Below, piece by piece: positions 12,115-23,627 of a stretch of DNA of 64,000 nt. Source of the DNA: Galaxea fascicularis. Its lineage: Eukaryota; Cnidaria; Anthozoa; Scleractinia; Euphylliidae. The position numbers and the translations under genes were made by a program. The notes under the pieces are model-generated. The model did not search any database, was not told the DNA's origin, and saw only the letters and a list, made by a program, of their open reading frames with translations. The stretch's first letter is position 1. The number at the start of each line of letters is the position of its first letter. The stretch covers positions 1,373,501-1,437,500 of the forward strand of contig OX419347.1 in NCBI GenBank assembly GCA_948470475.1, given 5' to 3'.

Positions 12115-13699
12115 TCTTGGCCAGATGAACGATGCAGAAAGGATTCGAATATTTGACAAAGTGTTTGAAGCTAGAATTTAGTGAATTTTGGGCAAAAATC
12201 ACGAAAACCTCCTAGTCATCCGAGAAGCGTTATGCCGGAGGTCTTGATTTCGCAATTTCCATAGCTTCAAATCATATCGTGCGATTCTGTTATCCTGCCA
12301 TTGATCGGGGTTGACAGCACATGCGCAATACCGAATACATTTTCCTGTAAAAGTTACGTAATAAGCTACAAACTAAACATACCTCGGTAGGGGCAAATTC
12401 CTCTTGAAAATATCCTTTAACAAAAATCTGCAAAAACTGATTTAAACGCCATACCTCTCAGTGCGAAGCAAACACTTACCACTTATTACTACGCGTACAA
12501 TAGGTGTGGTGTCTCAGCAGGACCTTAAGTGGTCGTGTGTCTGTGATTGATTTGCCGCTTCAAGACGATTTTTTCCCTTAAAGCTGATAAATTTTAAACA
12601 CAACAGCAAGGCGCAACGTGCAAGGTCGCACGTGTAGTCACTCTTGCAGAGTTGATCATGATGCACGGCAAATTTACTTTGTGGCGAAAACTTCATTGAT
12701 GCAACTTGTTGAATTATTTGCTCCAAATAGCAATTAAGGTGCACACAATTCGTGACGCCTTAACAGCGTTTTTTTGTCATATCATTAAATATCACTTACC
12801 GATTGAGCTAAAAGGTCGTTTTTCTGCAAACATCGCCGTGAATTTCGATGACGCAGAGGGTACTCGACTGTAACTGAGTTACCAACAAGATGGTTTCAGT
12901 GTTTGAATAAATTCGGAGCTAATTTGAAATTGTTGTCCCAAGAGGATTAGCAAGCTAGGAAAACAAAGGAAAGAATATTATCACAGAACAACTGGCATGG
13001 GGAAAAAAACATCATTTACTTGGTTGACAATTGTATTTTTCTGTTAATTAATCCTATTTTCGTCATGCCATAGAAGATATTATTTCTTTTTGAACATCAT
13101 GTTAACGTTTGCGCAACCTGACATCTTTCCAAAGCATAAACTTTTTCATGCTACATTATCGTAAATGCTCAGTATGTTCTTCAAGTCACCCATCTGTAAA
13201 GTAGACTAAACTGATTTCATTTTCTGATCTTGAAAAGACTTCATTTCGACAATAAACTTTTCAATAAACTAAAATTGGAGCGCCTCACAACTAGTACCGA
13301 TGCTCCAGATCGGATCAGTTCCTGTTCAGTTTTGTTTTCAGTTCTCTTGTTTCCTTAAAATTGTTTTTTTTTTATCAGTGCCATGCCAGTGTGGTGCATT
13401 ATAATTATGCAGCTTTAAACACCATATTTGGTGCTTTGGAGACGAGAGTGTTTTCCAGTCATTCGGGGGATATCCTAAAGAGCGGTAAAAAATGCGTGGG
13501 TGAAACTTCTTTACCGCATGAAAATCAAGATTTAAATACACACACTAAACACGATATTAGGTGTTTCGGAAACTGAACAACAATGTGCGGTTCACTTACA
13601 TAGGCGGGCAGTTTAGCAGTGCGTTTAAACACGGCAGATACACGACAGCAAAACGTCTATCGCTTGAATTGAGAATAAAACCGACCTACTTTTCAACAT
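12115..13699. other. Intergenic DNA, nothing recognised
   Basis: Short open frames at 12514-12744 and 13338-13773 lack protein-like composition or splice context. Confidence 0.4.
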
Positions 13700-13701
13700 T
13701 A

Positions 13702-13916
13702 GGTGGGTTCACACTAGACATTTCAAGTGCACTTGAGATGAACTTGTGTGTGAACGTTTCTCGTTTCACTTGACTGATCGTACTTAGTGGCCACGGAAAC
13801 ATCAAAACATCAAAGTACCGAAGTGCACTCTCAAGTAAGGTCGAAACCTTCCTTGAAAGAGCACTTGAACTCAAGTACACATTGAAGTGCATTTGAGGGT
13901 CTAGTGTGAACCCACC
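13702..13916. mobile_element. MITE with TA target duplication
   Basis: The terminal inverted repeats GGTGGGTTCACACTAGAC and GTCTAGTGTGAACCCACC bound a 215-bp element flanked by TA at 13700 and 13917. Further partial inverted pairing (AAGTGCACTT, AAGTGCATTT) continues inward. The TA duplication fits the mariner/Tc or a related superfamily. No open reading frame. Confidence 0.8.
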
Positions 13917-13918
13917 TA

Positions 13919-15097
13919 CTCCTCCTAAAAAATCAACTCAAAGGCGAAAAGCACAAAATGGCATCAAAGTTACGTTAGTCCCGGACGCTGTCCAATATTT
14001 GACTGAAAAGAAAAAAAGGAGACAAAAGTGTTTTCATAACAACGAATACGTCCTGCAAAACCAGTTCTGAAGCCGCTTCCGCTGACGTAGACTGAGCCTG
14101 AGGGAGACATTGAGGTTTGCGGTATTGTGGTATTGGTCAATTTTTCAGGCGTAATTTCGATAATTTAAATTTAATTGCGTTATTGCGGTGTTCTCCGAAC
14201 CTGCGAGATGGAGGTATTTCTGGTGTTTTGGTCAGCGATATTTGGTTTAAAAAACTATTTTAAGTGGTTTCTCACCCTTTTCTAGTTTAACAAGTTTCTG
14301 ATCGTTTTGGAAACAAGATAAAAGATGTGGAACAGCTTGATACCGTTACGCGTGACACTGAAGACAGTTAGAGGCTGGGGTCACACTAAAGGTTTTACTT
14401 CAGTTAGTTTATGCATTTACTACAGTAAAGGAAGATAAACAAAAGTTAACTCTGGTAAAGTGAGCTTGTTGATAGACATTAGCCAAATGGCCACTTGTCT
14501 CATTTTGTCAACCAAAACGGCAATTTGATAATAAAACTAACTTCCTCTTGTGAATGATATCCCAAGTTCTTGAGATTTCGGTATTTGATCGACTTTCGAC
14601 GCGGTATTGCGATATTTGCCGATTTTTTGTTGCGATATTACGGTATTTGTCGACATTGTTTGCGATATTGCGGTGTTCGGCACCTCTCCAATAATGCCCC
14701 CCCCCCCTTCTAAATTGGAGCTCTTGAAGTCCTTCTTAGAGTGTAAGACGAGGTATGTGTTTTAGACGCTATGTATATAAGAAAAAAATGTTGTTTTCAC
14801 TCATCACAAACTCAATTCTTTTTATTGCCAAAATGTGCAAAATAAACATTTCGAAACTAAAAAAATGTCAAAATGCTACTCAAAACGCTGCAAAACGCAA
14901 TTTCAAAGTTCTCAATTTCACCCCACCCCTCCCCTCTTGACCAAAAGTACGCTCCGCTGTCGCCGATGAGACACTTTGCTTTGCTTTTTTTCGGCAACAC
15001 AAATACGCTTCTTTATGACGTGTTCATCTTCTGGTCAAATAACACCCTGCTTTTCTTTAAATTGGAGCTTACAAAGAAAAGAAAACAGTTCACTTGC
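13919..15097. other. Intergenic DNA with GATATTGCGGTATT-like degenerate repeats
   Basis: Short related units such as GCGATATTGCGGT and GCGATATTACGGT recur at 14110-14180 and 14580-14690. They are followed by a C tract at 14698-14707. No gene was recognised. Confidence 0.5.
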
Positions 15098-15275
15098 TTG
15101 AGTGTCGTGCGTAAACATCCACCAACAGGTGAGTTCATTAAGTCTTCAGAACTAAGCTGAACTGTGATTATTATTCTCATTCATTTTGAAAAAAGTAGGT
15201 AACATCCCTGCGGCTACGTTTCTGGATTTTGAATTTCTATGTTGAACCCCTTATTAGCCCTGGATTTTCGAGGAA
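15098..15275 (+). repeat. Duplicate of the 5'-exon-like block found at 18254
   Basis: The stretch from CTTGAGTG through AAACATC and CAACAG/GTGAG, then CTTCAGAACTAAGCT and further downstream, matches 18254-18430 with scattered differences. Both copies keep a splice-donor-like CAACAG/GTGAG (donor at 15129 here). No coding remnant of the downstream gene was found after this copy. Confidence 0.6.
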
Positions 15276-18253
15276 AATGATCGCACTGGCACCGTCTTTG
15301 GATTTGGTTTAAGTCAGATTGCCGGCTTGAAGAGTGTTCCCCTTTGACCTGAAGAGTTTTTTGGTTAAATTTGTTCTATTGCATCCTCCGAGGATCAAAT
15401 CACGGTGATTTAATTTCCGTTTCCTTCTACACGAGCTTAGTGCTACTGAATTGGCAAGCAAGACTGATTGTTTTCCTCGCTTTCTTCAATTTGAGATAAT
15501 TGGAACACAGATTAAGTATTTCAACTACAGAATTGCTTAGACTCTGACTCGAAGATTTATAGATAATGCTTATAGATTGTATAGGACCACTGATGCAAAC
15601 ACAAGGTGATTTTATGAAACCTCCATGCTGGTTGGTTTCCGTTGTAGTTTCGGCTTTGGTTTTTGAGGAGAGGGGAAAACCGGAGTACCCGCAGAAAAAG
15701 CTCTCGGAGGAGACTAGAGAACCAACAAACTACCAACATTATAATGAAAATCAGGTGGAAGGTTGAAAGATGCCGATACTCTACAGAACACGGGAAACTG
15801 TAATCGGCTCCCTTATCATGTCCCTCTCTGCATGGCTCTGGGATCTTCACGAGTACACGAACTCCTGTAGGGAGTCAGTTTGAACGGAATTTCATCTGTG
15901 ATTGCCGAATTTCTTGAAGTTGAATGCTTTTCTTGCTTCTAACTGTCTTATTCGGTGCTATTGTAAGTAGTTGGTGCAGGCCGACAACGCTATTAAAGGG
16001 CCGACTCTGAGGTGCAGCTGCGAGCTTGATACTTTCCGATATCTTCCGCACTCAGAGGTATCGCTTGTATTGGATTTTTCAACATTTGCCGCACAAACGA
16101 GTGTAAAAACATCGATCGATTAAGTCACCTAACACTTTGTTCTATGGCGTGGAATCTTGGTTGTGACTGACACATACAATTCGATCGCAATTGTTTAGTT
16201 TTGTCCCTGACCTGCAGTTATTTTATAGGACTAAAGAAGTTTCATGATAAACAACTATAATTTAAAAAACTGTTTAAAAAAAAGTGTCATGGAATATGAA
16301 CTATATTTTGTACAGACTAGTTGTTTTGCTTGACTGTGTTGTTTATATCAACATCAAATAGAGAATATTTCGTTAATTTCACACCAAAGAACAACTTGAA
16401 CATGAAACCGTTCTGCTTCAGTCACATGCAGGAGCCGATCCTGTACATAACTTTGAGGCAGGGAAATTGGATTTTGTCTCCTTTTTTGGATGGAAGTTCG
16501 TGTTTTGCTGTTGATCAATGCGTCATGGCTCTTTGCTCCTTAAACACGATTCAAATATTTCATCTAGATGAGTTAAGATGATTCCACCCAAAAAGAAGGA
16601 GTACTAAAAAATTCTCAAACTTTTTCCAGTTGGTAATCATGTTCACGGTATATTAACAAAATCCAATAAAAAATAGGGGTCACCGTGCTCGTTGCATAAC
16701 ATAGATGACTTTTACATCGCCTTTGTGACTGACGAGGTCCTCATGATCATGACTTAACCTTAGTCGGCAGAAAGGGGAACTAGGACTATGTACACTTCTT
16801 GGGTTAACTTATTAGAGAAGTTCAACAAAATAGACCCTGAACTTACATAATAAACCATAATTAATTAAACTAACTTAACTAATCAAGAATTCGCTGCATG
16901 TGCACATATTAAGGCCTACCTAAAGACCTGTTCTTTACAGCATAACAAGTAAAATATTTTAAGGCAGAATTTTAAACTTTCTTTCAAATCGAGATATATT
17001 ATAGTTAACCTTCTGTCATTTAAATTCATGCATTAAAAATAATTTATCATAGGCACTTTAAATGTTTGAATTATTTTCCGCATTATTGTCAAGTTAACGC
17101 AAAGAGGCTTCTCAATAACGACTATTATGTGTATGGCTGTTGCTTGTAACCGATATAACGGGCGCTCCGTTTAGCTTAAGGCATTATTCTCCCTTAATGC
17201 CTACGCACCGATTATGAATTCAAAACAACTTTTAGGTACTTTTTTAAGCCATGCGACAAGGCCTCAGTTTAAGATTTTCCCGTAAAGACCTCACTTGGCA
17301 CTGGCATGCGGTTGAGGCGCATAATGGTCCATAATTTGCCGAAGAGAAACCGGAAACCACATCCGATACTGGTTCTGCAGTAATTGGCTTGCGCCGGTTG
17401 CGACGTCCCTGCCTTTGTAATAATTGTTTGCCCCCTGTCATCTTGTATTCAGTCTTGTCTTTTTGTTAGGCAAAGCAAATAAATGAAATACCAAATATGA
17501 AAAATCGCTTGTATTGTTGCCAAAAACCGAAAACCAAATGCCAAAAAAAGGAAAAACCGCAAACCACAACAGACACCAAAACCAAAAACCTAGACAATGG
17601 CCGAAACCGTAAATTCCAACGCCCCCGTACTAAAGAAAGTGAGTTGTTTCCTTTTCTTAAGCTCCAGTTTTATATATATTCAAAACAGAAAAACAGGGTG
17701 TAACAGTTACTTGATGTGCCATTATTGATAAGAATGCGTGCTAATCCTCAACTTCTGCAGGGGTGGTCGCGCGTCCCAGATAACCACCGGGACTTTGACC
17801 TTGCACTACGGGGCAAAGTAACAAAATCACAGTAAGTCACAGGACCAACATGATGAATTAGCGACATCCATAATTTTCTCTTTAGCATGAGTATCAGCCC
17901 TTTTTGAGGTGCGCATGGTGAGGTGATAGAAGGAAACGGGGCAGGGGGGGAAATTTGACCCAGAGTCTTTCACCTGTGTCGTCCGCCCCCTCACAGTGCG
18001 GTACACTCCTCTAAAACTATTACACGATCAAAACCGCTTCTGGTCATCCATCTGTCAAATCTGTTGTCTCAAACTGAGCGGCGGAAATCGATTCTCGGGG
18101 TATTAGAAATTGGGGTGTGTACATTTTTGGTTTTGATGGTTTGCGTGTATCCCGTTTTCGGTTTCCATCGAAATTTATTTCGGGTTTCGGTTTTCGGTAT
18201 CTTTAATTTTTGTTCAGTTTTTCGGTTTCTAATAGGCCCCAATGGCTCCATCC
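15276..18253. other. Intergenic DNA between the two duplicated blocks
   Basis: No gene was recognised. At 15640-15745 a GAGGAGAGGGGAAAACCGG segment resembles a widespread cnidarian interspersed repeat in reverse orientation. The stretches at 17500-17620 (CCGAAAACC-type) and 18110-18230 (GGTTTTCGG-type) are complementary low-complexity tracts facing each other, possibly arms of a large fold-back element. Confidence 0.4.
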
Positions 18254-18284
18254 TTGAGTGCCTTAATTAAACATCTGTCAACAG
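18254..18284 (+). other. Candidate non-coding first exon of the cephalotoxin-like gene
   Basis: The block ends CAACAG before GTGAGG (donor at 18285). A good acceptor, TTTTTCCCTTGCAG, ends at 18625, 33 bp before the start codon at 18658. Together they suggest a 5' untranslated exon and an intron of about 340 bp. Transcript evidence is lacking. Confidence 0.4.
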
Positions 18285-18657
18285 GTGAGGCCTGACTACA
18301 TCTTCAGAACTAAGCTAAATGAATCAGTTTAATCATAAGTAAATATTTTGAACAAAAAAAAATACCCTCCTAGGGCAATCTACTGGATATTGAATTTCTA
18401 CGTTCAACGCCTTATTTTGCTGAACTATCGTAGCTAGGTGTTTGGGAACTGCTTTAAGTTTAAGTACTAGGTAGTTGTGACCATCGTACTTGCAGACGGA
18501 TTGTTTGCTAAGAGTTCGCGAAACCTGTCATTCGACTCCTACTTTGAAGCAACACAATTCTCATGATTCCCGAACCGGCAACGACATATTTTGACATAAT
18601 GCAGTAAAATGTTTTTCCCTTGCAGTGCAGCTGCCGCTGCGATTCATTATCACAACA

Positions 18658-20244
18658 ATGAGGCTGGAAGTGTGGCTAGCGGAAGTTTTGATACTTTCGT
18701 GGTTTTACTGTACAATTGGTTCCGGGTTGGACCCTGGAGAGCAGGCTAAGGTAACTACGGCTCTTGATACTGCTCAGTTTGCAATAAATGCTGTCAACGA
18801 GGAGTATAAGGCTCAAGCAAAAGCCATCGAAGAGGCGCGGAAGGTTTCGACTCAAACGAGAAGCGCGGAGCTACTGAAGAGGCAGACTGAATTAGCCAAG
18901 TTCGGTTCCGCAGTTGGCAAAGCCCTCAAAGCTGTGCAAGCTGCATCTGCTATTGCAAGTTTTGTCTTTACTTTCTTCATGCCAAGTGAGCTAAGTGTCA
19001 TCACGGACTTGATAAACCAACGCTTTAAAGAAGTCAATGCCAAGCTCGATCGTATAGACGAGAAACTGGACGAAATGGAGAAATCTATCAAGGCGAATAC
19101 TGCTTTTAATATTTTCCTGTCTGCCTGGATCAAATGGGAGTATAAGTCAAAGAATGGGGCCAAGAAATTATCGGACATCCGCAAGGCAATGGGAACTAAA
19201 ACACGAAGAATAGACCAAGTGAAGCTTGCCGAAGAATACGTCAATTATTATGAAAACAACGATTTGGACGGCAACGTCCTAAACCTCTACAGAATGGCGG
19301 CTCTGCCTGAGAGTATAGCCCAACGCAACATCTTCGACAGATTTATTGCTCAATTTGGCTGCGATATAACGAAATTGTCCCAGCTAATGATTCTAATCAA
19401 GAAGATAATGACTAGCGCTGCCCAGCAAAAGTTGACCTACTATTATTTCAAGGGCGACGAAAACAGAGCCACTGAGGCATTCAAAGATGTTCAGACGTAC
19501 TTCTTCAAGATTCGTAGAGCGTTTGACGATCGAGTCTGGCATTGCAGAAGAGACTCCCTTGATCATGCGAAGAAGGATGCTAACAAGATTTTGAAGAATA
19601 TGAAGGGATCTAGACGCGAAAGCATAGTTAGAGCCATCTTTAATGAACTGAAAGTCAAGTACCCCTGGTACACATGGGCTGTAGCTGCAGTCAAGAGTGA
19701 TCGTCTAGAGATTCGAGGTCTTGAGTTGAGAGGGAATACGTATGATAAATTAGAAGATCGCTCAGATCCTGACAAAGTTAAATCTTACTATGTTGTCTAT
19801 GAGGACACCAAGTCGTCTTCAAATTGCATTGATATCACGCAAGCGAAGACCTTGTTGGTTTTCAAAAGGTGCGATGGATGCAATTCTGATTACATTTATG
19901 CCGCTGATAATATCCTGTCTAAGAAGAGGTGTGAAGATAAGACTCTGGAAAGGGTTGTTGACGTTCAGTATGAAGCTTCGCACTTTGCATCCAAGCTCGA
20001 TGTACGATGCTCCAGATGCAAGTATGGCATTTCTGACCGCCTTTGTGCTGCCTGTGCTAATGTTGTGAAAAAGGAAGTCCAAAGCTGGGGCTTTATTGCA
20101 TCAAGTGTTCACTCCATCAATAACGTATATGTCAGTCAGACAAGTGCAGAAGTCACGGACAGTGCAGGCAAATTCCATTCACGAATACTCATCAGTGTAT
20201 CTGTGAGAGAGACTATGAAGGGGAATTGTGTGAAAAACGGTTAG
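18658..20244 (+). CDS. SE-cephalotoxin-like secreted protein, N-terminal part (frame broken downstream)
   Basis: The start chosen is ATG 18658, which opens a hydrophobic signal peptide (MRLEVWLAEVLILSWFYC). A long helical, lysine-rich region of about 400 residues follows, with coiled-coil character (VNAKLDRIDEKLDEMEKS), and then a cysteine-rich stretch (KRCDGCNSD, RCSRCKYG, LCAACANV). The frame stops at 20242-20244, but the last 35 or so codons no longer look like the family: EGF-like cysteines appear from about 20131 in another frame, which continues as the next entry. Cephalotoxins were described from cuttlefish salivary gland, and relatives occur in cnidarian venoms and in the coral skeletal matrix. 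The architecture fits that family; toxicity itself cannot be inferred. The coding region is a single exon of about 3.3 kb. Confidence 0.75.
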   Translation: MRLEVWLAEVLILSWFYCTIGSGLDPGEQAKVTTALDTAQFAINAVNEEYKAQAKAIEEARKVSTQTRSAELLKRQTELAKFGSAVGKALKAVQAASAIASFVFTFFMPSELSVITDLINQRFKEVNAKLDRIDEKLDEMEKSIKANTAFNIFLSAWIKWEYKSKNGAKKLSDIRKAMGTKTRRIDQVKLAEEYVNYYENNDLDGNVLNLYRMAALPESIAQRNIFDRFIAQFGCDITKLSQLMILIKKIMTSAAQQKLTYYYFKGDENRATEAFKDVQTYFFKIRRAFDDRVWHCRRDSLDHAKKDANKILKNMKGSRRESIVRAIFNELKVKYPWYTWAVAAVKSDRLEIRGLELRGNTYDKLEDRSDPDKVKSYYVVYEDTKSSSNCIDITQAKTLLVFKRCDGCNSDYIYAADNILSKKRCEDKTLERVVDVQYEASHFASKLDVRCSRCKYGISDRLCAACANVVKKEVQSWGFIASSVHSINNVYVSQTSAEVTDSAGKFHSRILISVSVRETMKGNCVKNG

Positions 20245-21932
20245 ACTTCGATGACACAATTGAAAAGCTGATCTCTGAATTAAGAAAAACTTTCACAGTT
20301 GTAAACTACGTACCCACTACTGTGGACGTTTTCTTCTCCATAAGGTCATTGTCCCAGAAGTTAGACGTGGTTTTACAGAAGATCAAGGCCTCCTTTGCTC
20401 ATACCAATAACATCATTCAACATTCAGAGATCATTTACAACGTCGAAGATATTGCTGATCTCTATGCAAAGCTGCAAAAGAATGAACTGACGTTTGATCA
20501 GTTCGGCCAAAAAATTGATAAGTACTTGCGCACAGTTTCCACCTTTGAGCTGCAGAACAGATTAAAGAAAATGATCCTTGGTGAAGGTACTTTAGACACC
20601 CCTGGAAATGACCTTTACAATTCGTACAAGCGAGAATACTTAAGTCACAATGGGGGCGGTTGCTCGGCAAAGTACAATGAAGATATTAAGAGCTTCAGGG
20701 ACAGCTTAGCTTATTTGGACCAGGCATTGGGAGAGGCACTGCTACTGCATCAGAAGTGGTTACTTGAAACAAAAGGAGAGACGGAGGATGACCGCAAGAA
20801 GTACAGGGATGAAGCCGAGTACATCAGAGAGATCTTCAAAGATCGACAGCAGAAATACAACCAGTACTGGAAGAAATACAGCTGTGGTTCTTTAAGGGTA
20901 AACGGTGCGGGCCTTTCATGCAAGGACGAGTTGACGTTCGAGGGCATGACTGTTACTTTACAGTGCGACATGCAGCGGCGCTCCACCCCAGGACAAGTAA
21001 CTTGCAAGAAGATCGGCAACGTCTTGAAATGGGACTCTCAACCAAAATGCAAATTCGTTTGGGGCACTTTTGGTGGCTGGGGGCGTTGTTCTAAGACCTG
21101 CGGCGGGGGAACTAAGTATCGTTACAGACCTTGCTTAGGCACAAACGATGTCAACAATTGCAAACGAGACCAGGGTGGATTAAACTATCAGACTGCTTCC
21201 TGGGAGACCCAAGATTGTTGTTCTGTTCAGTACGGGAAGTTTAAATGTTCAAATGGAAAATGCATCTGGAGGAGTGGCATTTGTGATGGAGATAATGATT
21301 GTGGCAACAACGACGATGAAAGCAGATCTCGATGTCCAAACCACATTCGATCAGGTGACTTGATAGCATTGAAAAACCCTAAAAGAAATCTGTGGTTGAG
21401 CTGTTATTGCACTGTCAACTGTGGGGTCGATCGTTGCAAACTTCGAGGTTGTCCTGGTAGTCACATGACTGGCAACGAATGGAATTCCTGTGTTAGTGAA
21501 AGATTCAGACTGTACCTGACCGCCGGCTACGGTGAAGGCGAACCTGTTAGAAGTGGTGACCGAATAGCACTTGAATACGGTGCCGGTCACTGGCTGAGCT
21601 GCTGGGGCAATGGACGCGTTTGTCCGACAAGGAGTTGTCCAGGTCGCGGCTGGTGGGATGCCACAGATACAAAGAACTGTCGAGGAGAAATGTTCTGGAT
21701 ATATTCACCGGAACGTCAAGGCAGATGCTCCAGCGATACAAGAAAGACCTGTAGAGGAAAGCCAATACAAAAGGGTGACAATGTCTTCATACAGTACTCT
21801 CTGGAGCACGGGAAAAGTTATTGGCTGAGCGAAGACAGGAAGAACATCAGAACTCGGACATGCCCTGGCATTTACATCACCAACGCTGACAAAAGATGCG
21901 TTTGTGAAAGCTGGAACATTTTTGCCCGCTAG
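20226..21932 (+). CDS. SE-cephalotoxin-like protein, C-terminal part (EGF end, Sushi, TSP1, LDLR-A and three C-terminal repeats)
   Basis: This is the continuation of the preceding entry in a different frame; the same frame is open back to about 20124. In order it holds the end of an EGF-like module (CICERDYEGELCE), a helical region of about 200 residues, a Sushi-like module (about 20881-21050, CGSLRV to PKC), a thrombospondin type 1 repeat (WGRCSKTCGGG), an LDL-receptor class A module (CDGDNDCGNNDDE) and three related repeats, each opening SGD or KGD and containing WLS and CPG (about 21346, 21547, 21768). The TGA/TAG-free run ends at 21932. A polyadenylation signal AATAAA lies at 22853. The frame change may be a real inactivating mutation or an assembly error. 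Confidence 0.75.
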   Translation: MCEKRLDFDDTIEKLISELRKTFTVVNYVPTTVDVFFSIRSLSQKLDVVLQKIKASFAHTNNIIQHSEIIYNVEDIADLYAKLQKNELTFDQFGQKIDKYLRTVSTFELQNRLKKMILGEGTLDTPGNDLYNSYKREYLSHNGGGCSAKYNEDIKSFRDSLAYLDQALGEALLLHQKWLLETKGETEDDRKKYRDEAEYIREIFKDRQQKYNQYWKKYSCGSLRVNGAGLSCKDELTFEGMTVTLQCDMQRRSTPGQVTCKKIGNVLKWDSQPKCKFVWGTFGGWGRCSKTCGGGTKYRYRPCLGTNDVNNCKRDQGGLNYQTASWETQDCCSVQYGKFKCSNGKCIWRSGICDGDNDCGNNDDESRSRCPNHIRSGDLIALKNPKRNLWLSCYCTVNCGVDRCKLRGCPGSHMTGNEWNSCVSERFRLYLTAGYGEGEPVRSGDRIALEYGAGHWLSCWGNGRVCPTRSCPGRGWWDATDTKNCRGEMFWIYSPERQGRCSSDTRKTCRGKPIQKGDNVFIQYSLEHGKSYWLSEDRKNIRTRTCPGIYITNADKRCVCESWNIFAR

Positions 21933-23428
21933 AGGCCATGCAGACGGAAGAACAATTTTGTTGCAATTATTTTCATGCCTCCTGTTGTTACTAGCATATC
22001 CTATCGTTTGACAGTTCATCAAAGTTTCGTCAGTATTTATCATGATTTAGCCACGCGACTTCGCATGATTTAGCAGTACGACATCGCTGAATGCAGTAGG
22101 CTCAGACAGTACTCCTTCATAACGCTGTGCCTGTGTGTGTGCGCACACTGTAGGCGCTGGATACGATACTTGTAAGCAAACGTCGTACCCTCTAAATCGG
22201 CATTCCAAATTATTCATTTGCTAGTTTTTGTTTTGTTTCATTTTTCATTGTTTTTTGAGGTTGGTAAGAACCGTGAAGCAAGTATCTTCGAAATTACAAG
22301 TCACTGGTAAAACTCTAATAGGTCACGCTGAGCACAGACCGCTAGCATCTGCTCTTTAAAAATTGCTTTGAAAGGGTGATTGAAAGCAAAAACTGGCTGT
22401 CAGTACTTTTACGACTAAAGTAGGTTGTAGCTGTTGTAGCATAGATTAGTGATTTCAGCTCGATTTTAAAAGAGGCCACCTTTTCAGTTTTGCAACGATA
22501 CGTGCCTGCATGTGTTGCCCCAAATATATTCTGACTAGCGTGGTTTCTTAAGGCCTCAGCAAACGAGGAAACATTTTCCCGTAGACAGTCAGGTAGACAA
22601 GTTGAATTCTCAATTCAAAATCTGTCATCCAGAAAGATTGTGACTTGTTAGTTTTGTGGTTTTTTGAACTTCGGTAAAAGCGAGATTCCAATGATTTTGC
22701 TGATTCGCTGAAAAGTTTTTTTTTGTATACTACGTAGGATGTAGTGATAGATAAAATGCATTGTAATTGATGATGACATCTTCAAGCAATTATGTGTATT
22801 GGTTTTGATCGGACTTGACGTTATGAACGGTCAACTGCATAGAAGGATTAGTAATAAAGTTGTTGACCACAATAACTAGCGACTTTTAGTGTCCCGTGGC
22901 CTATTACGACCAAACGTTTAGAATAGCTCATAAAAGAACACGGCTGGGGGAAGATTATAAGCTCCTCTTTTTAGTTTATTTGTTATGCACTTGGAACTGT
23001 GCTTTTATTCAGGACAAGATAGAGTAAATCCAAGAGAAAAGGAACCACATGGCATCATAATCCAGCAGTCTTAGACCCTTTTTACACAGAAAGCGCTTTA
23101 AAAACTTCTCTTTTTATTTCAAATGTTTGCGTCGTTAACCCACATTGATGCGTTTGAAACCTCCTTCAGTGTGGAACAATGCCGCTTTTGAAACAGAATT
23201 TTAAGACGGTTTTCGTTTTCGGATACGTATTACCTGAAACCGTATAAGCCGCGCACCCTGAAATCTTTCTGTTTGGGAGGGGAAGGGGGTGAAGATAGAA
23301 TTAACCTACTTAGGAAGGCATAAACAGAGAGTAAGAGAAAGCGAGGAAACGGGGAAAAAAGAGAAGGCAACTCTCTTGCTTTCACTCCCACACTTCCCAT
23401 TTCCCTCCCTCTCGTGTTTTAATTCAAG
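21933..23428. other. 3' flank of the cephalotoxin-like gene and intergenic DNA
   Basis: The AATAAA at 22853-22858 is a plausible polyadenylation signal. At 22549 the sequence TTA-AGGCCTCAGCAAACGAGGAAAC is one end of the same TTA-flanked MITE family found complete at 46608, here truncated. No coding sequence was recognised. Confidence 0.5.
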
Positions 23429-23627
23429 ATTTGGAAACGAACATTTGCGACATGACGGCAGAGTCTCTAAACTTTTGGCTAACAATGTTCATCATGGAAG
23501 TATGCAAAGACACAGGAGAAACCTACCCTCCACGAACGCTTTATAGTATCTGTTCGGGTATACAGCGTTATTTAGAGAATTGTAATAAAGGAAATGCAGT
23601 CAAGTTTATGGGCAAGATGGATAACAG
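23429..23627 (+). pseudogene. Isolated exon of a Crypton/KIAA1958-like tyrosine-recombinase protein
   Basis: A well-formed internal exon lies between the acceptor AATTCAAG and the donor GTATGG (23628). It reads ESLNFWLTMFIMEVCKDTGE, then YPPRTLYSICSGIQRYL. This matches the LNFWLSKFVLEVRKKDG / YPPNTLHHLCCGI style of KIAA1958-like proteins related to Crypton transposases, recalled from the family. No neighbouring exons of the same protein were found nearby, so it is probably a transposon remnant. Confidence 0.6.

Noticed and set aside
20115..20140. Short intron explaining the frame change in the cephalotoxin-like gene
   Set aside because: The only GT...AG span that could sit between the two frames is about a dozen bases, too short for an intron.
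18852..21765. Several antisense frames of 70-130 codons
   Set aside because: They are shadows of the cephalotoxin-like coding strand, with biased composition.
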